Assembly: GCA_037440125.1 (NCBI GenBank)
Contig: JBBIUU010000011.1
Location: 1 to 50,989 of the forward strand
Direction of reading: 5' to 3'
From: JAKAJA01 sp037440125
GTDB lineage: Bacteria; Acidobacteriota; UBA4820; DSQY01
DNA length: 50,989 bases
In this document: positions 45,557 to 50,989 of the stretch, in pieces
Layout of the letters: each line of letters opens with the position of its first letter
Numbering within the stretch: position 1 is the first letter of the stretch
Position numbers and translations under genes: made by a program
The notes under the pieces: generated by a model
Databases searched by the model: none
What the model was told of the DNA's origin: nothing
The model's input: only the letters and a program-made list of their open reading frames with translations

Positions 45557-46522
45557 ATGGAACTGCTGGGTCTGGCCGCGTACCTCGCCTTCAGCGCCTT
45601 CCTCTCGGCGCTCTTCCTGACGCTCGTGTGGCTCGCCGACCGCTACGAGCGGGAGCCCTGGTGGCTCCTCCTCCTGGCCGCCGCGTGGGGCGCGATCCCC
45701 GCGATCTTCCTGTCGTGCCTCACGGAGGTGGCGGTGAACCGGCCCGTGGGGATGCTCGTGGGTTCCGGCGCCGCGGAGGTGATCGGCTCGGTCCTCGTGG
45801 CCCCTCCCGTGGAAGAGGTGGCCAAGGCCTTTGCCATCCTCTTCATCGTGACGGTCGGGCGGCACCAGTTCGACGACGTCCTGGACGGGATGGTGTATGG
45901 CGCGGCGGTGGGGGTGGGGTTCTCCTTCGTGGAGGACGCCATCTACTTCATCGGCTCCGTGTCGCAGGACGGGATCGGCGCGGGCGGCGTGATCTTCGTG
46001 ATGCGGAACCTGGCCTTCGTCCTCAACCATTCGCTGTTCAGCGCCATCACGGGCATCGGGTTCGGGCTCGCGCGGTTGTATCACCGGAGCCCGCTCGCCC
46101 GCTTCGGGTGGCCGGTGGTGGGGCTCGTCCTAGCCATCCTCCTTCACATGGCCCACAACGGCCTGGCGCAGCTCGCCCTCCCGGGCCTCCTCATGGCGCT
46201 CGTTCTCCACTGGGCCGGAGGGCTCGGGCTGCTCGTCCTGGTCCCCGTCCTCTGGGGCATCCAGCGCGCGTGGGTCCTGGCTAGGCTCCGGCAGGAGGTG
46301 GGGGAGGGTCACATCCCCGTGCAGGCCCTCTCGGCGCTCCCCTTCGCGGGTACCCTGCGGACGGTGAGGCTGCCCGCATCCGTGCAGCGGCAGCTCAGGC
46401 CGTACCTCCTCAGGCTCGCGTTCCACAGGAAGGCCATTGAAGACGGCTGGGAGAGGGGAGTGCCGGGGGAGCTCGAGACCCTCCGCGAGAGGATCCGGGC
46501 GCCCTTCACACCGGCGGCGTAG
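45557..46522 (+). CDS. PrsW family intramembrane metalloprotease
   Basis: This 321-residue polytopic membrane protein has the three PrsW metal motifs: EEVAKAF (EExxK), FSFVEDAIY (FxxxE) and HMAHNG with an upstream LNHSLF histidine. PrsW proteases cut anti-sigma factors or other single-pass proteins in the membrane. About seven or eight helices are predicted up to residue ~235, followed by a soluble C-terminal tail of ~85 residues. The ATG at 45557 has GGAGG four bases upstream. It is divergent from the HerA-like gene and convergent with the TudS-like gene, 12 bases apart. Confidence 0.9.
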   Translation: MELLGLAAYLAFSAFLSALFLTLVWLADRYEREPWWLLLLAAAWGAIPAIFLSCLTEVAVNRPVGMLVGSGAAEVIGSVLVAPPVEEVAKAFAILFIVTVGRHQFDDVLDGMVYGAAVGVGFSFVEDAIYFIGSVSQDGIGAGGVIFVMRNLAFVLNHSLFSAITGIGFGLARLYHRSPLARFGWPVVGLVLAILLHMAHNGLAQLALPGLLMALVLHWAGGLGLLVLVPVLWGIQRAWVLARLRQEVGEGHIPVQALSALPFAGTLRTVRLPASVQRQLRPYLLRLAFHRKAIEDGWERGVPGELETLRERIRAPFTPAA

Positions 46523-46534
46523 GCACCCGTCGCG

Positions 46535-47506
46535 TCAGACGTGGTTGCGGAGCATGAGCTCCTTCGGGCTCGGTTCGAGGTACGTCTGGCCCGCCAGGTA
46601 GGCGGCGCCGTAGCGCCGCACGAAGTGCCTCACGAGCGTGACGGGCACCACGAGAGGCACCAACCCCGCCCGGTAGTCCTCGATGACTTGCGCCAACTCC
46701 TGGCGGTCCTCGAGCGTGATGCCCCGTTTGAAGAATCCCGCCATGTGCTGGAGCACGTTGCAGTGCTTCTTCACCGTGGCGAGCTTCCCCATGGCCTCCA
46801 TGAAGGCAGTTTCGTACTCCCGCGCCACGGCCGCGCGCGGCCGGACCTTCGCCCCCGCCACGAGCTGCCCGAGGGCCGTGTAGGCCTTCGGGTCGTGAGC
46901 GAGGAGGAGGTACTTCTCGCGCGTGTGGAAGGCCACGAGCCCGCCCACGCTCCATGTCCCGCGGAAGAACGCGCGGAGCCTCCGGTAGGCGAAGACGCGC
47001 TCGACGAAGTTCTCCCTCAGCCAGGGGTCGTGCAGACGCCCCTCCTCCTCCACCGGAAGGAGGGGAAACCGCTGGAGGAGCTCCGCGGCGAAGAAACCCA
47101 CGCCCGTCCGGTGCGCCATCCCAGACGCGCCGTAGACCCGCACGCGCTCCATGCCGCAGCTGGGGGAATCCTTCTTCAGGATGAAACCGGAGAGGTCCTC
47201 CCCGGCGAGGAAACGGCACTTTTCGCGGCTGTAGCGCGCCATGGGGTCGGTCAGATCCCTGCCGCTCTTCGGCGCCGCGAGGCGGGGCTCGCCCTCGCCC
47301 TGCTCGATGCGGATCGTCTCCCGGGGCGTCCCCAGGCCGATGTCGATCTCGGGGCAGACGGGGACGAAGGTCACGAACGCCCCGAGCGTGCCGGTGATCC
47401 AGTGGTCGAGCTTGTGCTGGCCGTCGAACCGGACCTTGGCCCCGAGCAGGCATGCAGAGACGCCGATCCGCAGGCCCTGCCCCTTGGCGTCCGCGGCTTC
47501 GTCCAT
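46535..47506 (-). CDS. TudS-type (DUF523) desulfurase fused to DUF1722
   Basis: This 323-residue two-domain protein has an N-terminal half (~10-150) that is DUF523. Three cysteines, Cys19 (VSACLLG), Cys51 (VPVCPEID) and Cys117 (SPSCGME), match the [4Fe-4S] ligands of TudS, which removes sulfur from thiouracil. The C-terminal half (~160-320) is DUF1722 (YbgA-like), with FHTREKYLLLAHDPKAYTALG and NVLQHMAGFFKR. Role and natural substrate are inferred. The ATG at 47506 has GGAGGAG upstream. It is divergent from the protease gene. Confidence 0.88.
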   Translation of the reverse strand: MDEAADAKGQGLRIGVSACLLGAKVRFDGQHKLDHWITGTLGAFVTFVPVCPEIDIGLGTPRETIRIEQGEGEPRLAAPKSGRDLTDPMARYSREKCRFLAGEDLSGFILKKDSPSCGMERVRVYGASGMAHRTGVGFFAAELLQRFPLLPVEEEGRLHDPWLRENFVERVFAYRRLRAFFRGTWSVGGLVAFHTREKYLLLAHDPKAYTALGQLVAGAKVRPRAAVAREYETAFMEAMGKLATVKKHCNVLQHMAGFFKRGITLEDRQELAQVIEDYRAGLVPLVVPVTLVRHFVRRYGAAYLAGQTYLEPSPKELMLRNHV

Positions 47507-47538
47507 CGGCTCCTCCACGGGGCCTGCGCACCGGACGG

Positions 47539-47567
47539 TTCACCCGTCGGGGCCCCGATGCTATGAT
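47539..47567 (+). promoter_or_regulatory. Promoter of the protease-TPR gene
   Basis: TTCACC (47539-47544) and TATGAT (47562-47567) are separated by 17 bases. The -10 is extended by TGC. It predicts a start near 47574 and a ~47-base leader. Confidence 0.6.
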
Positions 47568-47620
47568 TATGCACTTCATGACGGTTGCCGGGCAGGGTCC
47601 CGGCGGAGGGGTGGCGCTCA

Positions 47621-49057
47621 ATGCGGTTTCGGGTTCTCACGTCGCTGGTGGCGCTCGTCCTGTTGTGGCCCGCGCTCTCCGCGTCGGCCCAGGAGACGCT
47701 GCCGGCCCTCGTGAGGCGCCTCCAGCCCTCAGTGGTCCTGGTGCAGACCTACTCCGACACGGGGAAGCGTCTCCGGCAGGGATCGGCCTTCTTCGTGGGG
47801 ATGCGCGGGGACGTGGTCACCAACTACCACGTGATCTCCGGAGCCTACAGGGCCCAGATCAAGACCTCGGACGGAGAGACCTTCTCCGTGAAGGGCGTAG
47901 TCGCCATGGACACGACGAGGGACCTCGTCAGGCTGGCGACCGACACGCCCACGGAATCGGCGCACCCGCTCCTCATCGGCCGCGACCTCCCCGAGGTGGG
48001 GGAGACGGTCGTGGTGATCGGCAGCCCCCTCGGCCTGGAGCAGACCGTCACCGACGGCATCGTGTCTGCCCTGCGCACGCTCAAACCCCAGGGGCAGGTC
48101 ATCCAGATGAGCGCGCCCATCTCTCCGGGCTCGAGCGGAAGCCCCGTGGTGAACATGCGGGGGCAGGTGGTGGGGGTGGCAAGCTTCCTGCGGGAGGACG
48201 GCCAGAACCTCAATTTTGCCGTCCCGGCGGCCGAGCTCCTCGACATGCCGCCCGGCAAGGAGCGCTCCCTCGTGTCGCTCCTCAACCCACCGCCCAAGCC
48301 CTCGGTGGGCGAGGCCGAGGGCTCCTACCTCAGCGGCGTCGCCTTCCTCTCCCAGAAGAACTACGCCAAGGCGCTCCCGTTCTTCGAGGCCGCCGTGCGC
48401 TCCAAGCCCAGCTATGCCGAGGCCTACCTCCACATCGGGGCTTGCCTGGAGGGGCTGGGCCGGAACAGGGAGGCCCTCGAGGCTTACCGCTCGGCCGTCC
48501 TCCTCAAGCCTGACGCCGTGGATTTCCAGGTCCGCCTGGGGAACGCCTTCGCCCAGCAGGGCCGGACCCTCGAGGCCGCGCAGTGCTACGCGCAGGCCCT
48601 GCAAATCACGCCCGACGACGCCTCCGCGCTCATGGGGATGGCGCTCATGTGCGTCCGCCTCCAGCGCAACCAGGAGGCCATCGCCTCCGCCCAGCGCGCC
48701 GTGCGGCAGCGCCCCGACTCGGCTGAGGCGTACAAGGTCCTGGGGCAGGTCTTGGCCTACGACAGTCGCCAGAGCCTCGCCATGGAGGCCTTCAAGCAGG
48801 CCATCCGGCTCGTGCCCGACGACGCCGAGGCCCACTGCGGCATGGGGGACGCCTTCGCCAAGATGGGCCGGGACTCCGATGCCGCGGCGGCCTACAAGGA
48901 GGCCATCCGGCTCGACCCCGATTTAGCGAGCGCCCACCTCGGTCTGGGGCTGGTGGCGCTGAAGTCGGGGAACCGCGGACTGGCGCTCGAGGAGTACAAG
49001 GTGCTCAAGGACGTGGACCGCGTGAAGGCCGAGGTCCTCTTCTCCGCGCTGTACTGA
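47621..49057 (+). CDS. Secreted trypsin-like serine protease with C-terminal TPRs
   Basis: This 478-residue protein has a signal peptide (1-23, ending ALSASA). A trypsin-like protease domain (~25-215) carries the triad His70 (TNYHVIS), Asp101 (TTRDLVRL) and Ser172 (SPGSSGSPVV). About six TPR units follow (~235-465), such as AYLHIGACLEGLGRNREALEAY. There is no PDZ domain, unlike DegP or HtrA, so the TPRs may present substrates. The ATG at 47621 is supported by GGAGGGG. It is the last ordinary chromosomal gene, and its stop is five bases before the first attC-like site. Confidence 0.9.
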   Translation: MRFRVLTSLVALVLLWPALSASAQETLPALVRRLQPSVVLVQTYSDTGKRLRQGSAFFVGMRGDVVTNYHVISGAYRAQIKTSDGETFSVKGVVAMDTTRDLVRLATDTPTESAHPLLIGRDLPEVGETVVVIGSPLGLEQTVTDGIVSALRTLKPQGQVIQMSAPISPGSSGSPVVNMRGQVVGVASFLREDGQNLNFAVPAAELLDMPPGKERSLVSLLNPPPKPSVGEAEGSYLSGVAFLSQKNYAKALPFFEAAVRSKPSYAEAYLHIGACLEGLGRNREALEAYRSAVLLKPDAVDFQVRLGNAFAQQGRTLEAAQCYAQALQITPDDASALMGMALMCVRLQRNQEAIASAQRAVRQRPDSAEAYKVLGQVLAYDSRQSLAMEAFKQAIRLVPDDAEAHCGMGDAFAKMGRDSDAAAAYKEAIRLDPDLASAHLGLGLVALKSGNRGLALEEYKVLKDVDRVKAEVLFSALY

Positions 49058-49061
49058 GTCC

Positions 49062-49186
49062 ACCCAACGCGTGCACCGGGCCGGAGCACAAAGCAGCGAA
49101 CCGAGCGGATGGAACAGCGGAGTTCCTCAAAGGGCATCAGGTACACCCCAATGGCCGACCCGGGCCGGTGCCACTGCTGGTTAGGC
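49062..49186 (-). other. attC site 1 (array end)
   Basis: This 125-base palindrome, on the plus strand, begins ACCCAAC (49062-49068) and ends GTTAGGC (49180-49186). Read on the minus strand it is R'' GCCTAAC, spacer CAGCA, L'' GTGGCACCGG..., L' ending GTGCAC's complement, and R' GTTGGGT. The R'-L' spacer is two bases rather than five, unlike the other copies. It sits eight bases after the toxin gene. Confidence 0.85.
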
Positions 49187-49193
49187 GAGAGTT

Positions 49194-49478
49194 TTATGGT
49201 TCTTCAGGCAGTTGAGCCGAATGCCAAACTGCAACGACCCAGATCGCAGAACTTGAGGGGAGATAGAAGAATCGATAAGGCGGGACGACGATTTCTCGGT
49301 AAGGCAAATCTGAAAACTCCGGCAGATGCCGCCCCGATTCTGGATATGCGATCAGTCTCTTTAGTACCCGTTCTGCTTTCTGGCGGAAGGCCTTCGCAGC
49401 GGTCGGGTTGTCTCGGCGGATGTAGGCCAGCGCACTTAGAAAATGCTCCCGCCCGCTTGGGGTAAAGAGCAGCTTCAC
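49194..49478 (-). CDS. ParE/RelE-type toxin (cassette 1)
   Basis: This 94-residue toxin is of the RelE/ParE fold. It has helices (REHFLSALAYIRRDNPTAAKAFRQKAERVLKRL), the characteristic LPYREIVVPPYRFFY strand and VVAVWHSAQLP at the end. ParE-type toxins poison gyrase and RelE-types cut mRNA, and sequence alone does not decide which. It follows the antitoxin with a three-base gap. The stop is eight bases from attC 1, as expected for a cassette gene. Confidence 0.9.
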   Translation of the reverse strand: MKLLFTPSGREHFLSALAYIRRDNPTAAKAFRQKAERVLKRLIAYPESGRHLPEFSDLPYREIVVPPYRFFYLPSSSAIWVVAVWHSAQLPEEP

Positions 49479-49481
49479 TGT

Positions 49482-49757
49482 CTATTTCCCTTTGAGCAGT
49501 TCATCTGCCTCGGCCAGCACGGCAGAAAGCTCATGGCCCTTCCCCGCCTTGATTTCCTTCTCTCCTCGGGCCAGGAGCCGCAGTATGTCGAGCTCGTGTT
49601 GGGAGTGTTCATAAGCCTCGACACTCACTAGAACCGCCGCGGCTCGCCCCCGCTGTGTGATGATTATCGGTTGCTTGCTGCTGTTCGCCTTTTTCAGGAT
49701 TTTCGTCGCATCCTGCCGCAAGTCGGTTACGGGGACCATGTTCGGAATTCTACTCAT
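49482..49757 (-). CDS. Phd/YefM-type antitoxin (cassette 1)
   Basis: This 91-residue antitoxin has an N-terminal Phd/YefM DNA-binding part (MVPVTDLRQDATKILKKANSSKQPIIITQRGRAAAVLVSVEAYE) and an acidic C-terminal helix (AGKGHELSAVLAEADELLKGK) that would wrap the toxin. The ATG at 49757 with GGAGG eight bases upstream is preferred over 49775. It has its own promoter (49784-49812) inside the cassette and probably represses it with the toxin. Confidence 0.9.
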   Translation of the reverse strand: MSRIPNMVPVTDLRQDATKILKKANSSKQPIIITQRGRAAAVLVSVEAYEHSQHELDILRLLARGEKEIKAGKGHELSAVLAEADELLKGK

Positions 49758-49783
49758 TGGCGCTACCTCCATCACTAGTGAAT

Positions 49784-49812
49784 AAGGTAGTGCCGACGCG
49801 AACAGGTGTCAA
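49784..49812 (-). promoter_or_regulatory. Cassette-borne promoter of the toxin-antitoxin pair
   Basis: On the minus strand TTGACA (49807-49812) and TACCTT (49784-49789) are separated by 17 bases. It lies between attC 2 and the antitoxin start, so expression does not need an integron promoter. Confidence 0.6.
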
Positions 49813-49822
49813 GGCTACTCTC

Positions 49823-49950
49823 GCCCAACGCCGCGTGCAACGGGCCGGGCCACCAAGCACCGAGCCGAGCGGATGGAACAGCGGAATTCTTCGAAGGGCA
49901 TTAGGTTCACCCTAGAGGCCGACCCGGTCCGGTGCCACTGCTGGTTGGGC
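49823..49950 (-). other. attC site 2
   Basis: This 128-base site on the plus strand begins GCCCAAC (49823) and ends GTTGGGC (49950). On the minus strand the inner arm L'' GTGGCACCGGACCGGG has one unpaired G compared with L', the asymmetry that sets orientation. The middle third closely resembles attC 1. It belongs to cassette 2. Confidence 0.9.
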
Positions 49951-49970
49951 CGTCAGTTCATTCCTTGGCC

Positions 49971-50231
49971 TTATGGTTTGCCAGGCCGTCCCGCAGGAGA
50001 CCAGTAAAAGGTTATGGGATTGCCGTTCACTGGTGGAAATTGCGCCGATAGGCGCCATGTTTCGCCAGTTCGCGAATCAATAACATAGGTATTTTCATTG
50101 CTCGTCGCGATGGAGAATGCGGCCGAGGTATCACCTGCTCTTTGATCTTGGGCTGCCATCAAGAGGAAGAAGCAGGCACCAAGCAACAAACCGATAGCGA
50201 GGCTCTTGGGATCCAACTGCAGGCTTTTCAT
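49971..50231 (-). CDS. Small putatively exported protein (cassette 2)
   Basis: This 86-residue protein of unknown function has a short N-terminal hydrophobic helix (SLAIGLLLGACFFLLMAAQ, residues 10-28) that could be a signal peptide or anchor. An exterior part ends in FYWSPAGRPG and holds a strand-rich stretch (ENTYVIDSRTGETWRLS). GGGAGG lies six bases before the ATG. The stop is 21 bases from attC 2. Both facts support a true cassette gene. The leader between attC 3 and the gene (~98 bases) holds a direct repeat of CGAGAAGC and no clear promoter. Confidence 0.7.
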   Translation of the reverse strand: MKSLQLDPKSLAIGLLLGACFFLLMAAQDQRAGDTSAAFSIATSNENTYVIDSRTGETWRLSAQFPPVNGNPITFYWSPAGRPGKP

Positions 50232-50328
50232 TTCTTGCCTCCCTTTTGTTCGTAGCTAAGAGTGAGACGCGGCCATTATCGAGAAGCCGAACAGGGCAAC
50301 CGAGAAGCTGTTAGCCTTTTCGCTGACG

Positions 50329-50455
50329 GCCCAACGCCGCGTGCACCGGGCCGGGCAAAGCTAATCGTATAGAGCAATCGGTGCATAGGACACCCTACAA
50401 AGGGCATTAGGTGAAGCAACCCCGTGGACCGGTCCGGTGCCACTGCTGGTTGGGC
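50329..50455 (-). other. attC site 3
   Basis: This 127-base site has plus-strand ends GCCCAAC (50329) and GTTGGGC (50455). On the minus strand L'' GTGGCACCGGACCGG and L' differ by one mismatch and one unpaired G. Its central part differs from sites 1 and 2 and resembles the visible part of site 4. Confidence 0.9.
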
Positions 50456-50464
50456 AGGTCTTTC

Positions 50465-50914
50465 TTACCATGTTCTCGGATTATTGGTCATTCGAGTAGC
50501 ACGAGCGCCCAGGTCCAGAACATGGGCTAGCAGTTCTTGCAGGCTTTGCTTTTGCCATGCGCATGCATTTCGGCCCTTTTGTTTCCCAATGCAACCTACG
50601 AGCCTGCAACTGATGAGGGCATCAGATTTGTCGCGCCCTATCAATGCTTCTAATTCTCCTTGGCTTCGTGGATTTGATAGCTCAGTGGCGAGATCGGGAA
50701 GGCGCTCTATGGGAATGCCCGTTAAGGCTGATGCCAGCGACCAGTAGGTTGGTAATGATGCTGGTTCCACTTCTTTTGCTGCAAGCCACATAAACCCACC
50801 CTTGGGCTCGACTAGGATTACCTTGTCTCTAGTGAACCTGACGCAGAGGACGTTACCGCGTTGGAGGCGCGCATAGCCCCATTTGCAGCCCAGTAACTCC
50901 TGCGGATCGGTCAT
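50465..50914 (-). CDS. Unrecognised 149-residue protein (cassette 3)
   Basis: This is a soluble 149-residue protein with no family I recognise. The N-terminal half is strand-like (CKWGYARLQRGNVLCVRFTRDKVILVEPKGGFMWLAAKEVE). The C-terminal half is helical with three cysteines (ALISCRLVGCIGKQKGRNACAWQ). GGAGGAG lies three bases before the ATG, and only 16 bases separate the start from attC 4. It therefore has no room for its own promoter and depends on upstream transcription. The stop is nine bases from attC 3. Confidence 0.7.
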   Translation of the reverse strand: MTDPQELLGCKWGYARLQRGNVLCVRFTRDKVILVEPKGGFMWLAAKEVEPASLPTYWSLASALTGIPIERLPDLATELSNPRSQGELEALIGRDKSDALISCRLVGCIGKQKGRNACAWQKQSLQELLAHVLDLGARATRMTNNPRTW

Positions 50915-50930
50915 GCTCTCCTCCAGACCT

Positions 50931-50989
50931 GCCCAACGCCGCGTGCAACGGACCGGGCAAAGCTAAGCACAGTAAGCCTTTGGTGCAAC
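50931..50989 (-). other. attC site 4 (cut by window end)
   Basis: It starts GCCCAAC (50931-50937), spacer GCCGC, then GTGCAACGGACCGGGC, like attC 2 and 3, and is truncated at 50989. It shows that the array continues beyond the window. Confidence 0.8.

Larger units (their letters stand above)
49062..50989 (-). mobile_element. Distal part of an integron gene-cassette array
   Basis: Four imperfect palindromes with attC ends (RYYYAAC ... GTTRRRY) delimit three complete cassettes, each with one gene or gene pair and very short flanks. All genes are on the minus strand and all attC sites are oriented the same way. Base composition falls visibly compared with the rest of the window. The array is read right to left, so attI and intI, if present, would be beyond 50989. 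Without an integrase in view it may also be a lone attC cluster (CALIN). Confidence 0.88.

Overview
The window is high-GC chromosomal DNA from a Gram-negative bacterium, probably a metagenome-assembled scaffold because it contains one gap of exactly 100 Ns (15193-15292). An outer membrane is suggested by an LptM-like lipoprotein next to dapF. Other traits are class II (B12-dependent) ribonucleotide reductase, sigma-54 control and the Tat pathway. These fit an Acidobacteriota-, Desulfobacterota- or Myxococcota-like lineage, but the sequence alone does not fix the phylum.

Layout. 1-9.0 kb is on the minus strand: a YitT-type membrane protein, nrdJ behind a promoter carrying two NrdR-like boxes, a PEP-synthase-like ATP-grasp protein lacking the swivelling domain, and glutamate dehydrogenase. 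9.3-26.7 kb is on the plus strand: metK-ahcY plus an archaeal-type (type II) GAPDH-like dehydrogenase, two tandem Tic20/DUF4870-like membrane proteins, tsaB and a radical SAM gene flanking the gap, two very large TPR-DUF3857-transglutaminase-like paralogues (one without the catalytic residues), a cNMP-FHA fusion, a crotonase and a LeuA-like synthase. A strongly structured intergenic region precedes a lone cheD. 27.6-34.4 kb is a compact minus-strand run of eight genes: lptM-like, dapF, FAH-family hydrolase, PAS histidine kinase, MBL hydrolase, Nudix, fabK and a COG1313 radical SAM protein. 34.5-43.2 kb is plus strand: acylphosphatase, tRNA-Arg(CCT), a YfgM-like anchored protein, a GAF-sigma54 activator, pgsA, DUF502, an MMPL exporter, larE, tatA and tatC. 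Then come a HerA-like ATPase (minus), a PrsW-like protease, a TudS/DUF1722 desulfurase homologue (minus) and a secreted trypsin-TPR protein.

The most notable feature is the right end (49062-50989). Here coding density, base composition and gene orientation change abruptly, and four copies of a 125-128 bp imperfect palindrome (ACCCAAC or GCCCAAC at one end, GTTAGGC or GTTGGGC at the other) alternate with single small genes. These have the architecture of integron attC sites. Asymmetry of the inner arms, an unpaired G in L'', shows that they are oriented on the minus strand, like the genes between them. The window therefore ends inside a gene-cassette array whose distal end abuts the protease-TPR gene. 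An integrase, if present, should lie beyond the right edge. The three complete cassettes carry a Phd/ParE-type toxin-antitoxin pair with its own promoter, a small putatively secreted protein and an unrecognised 149-residue protein.
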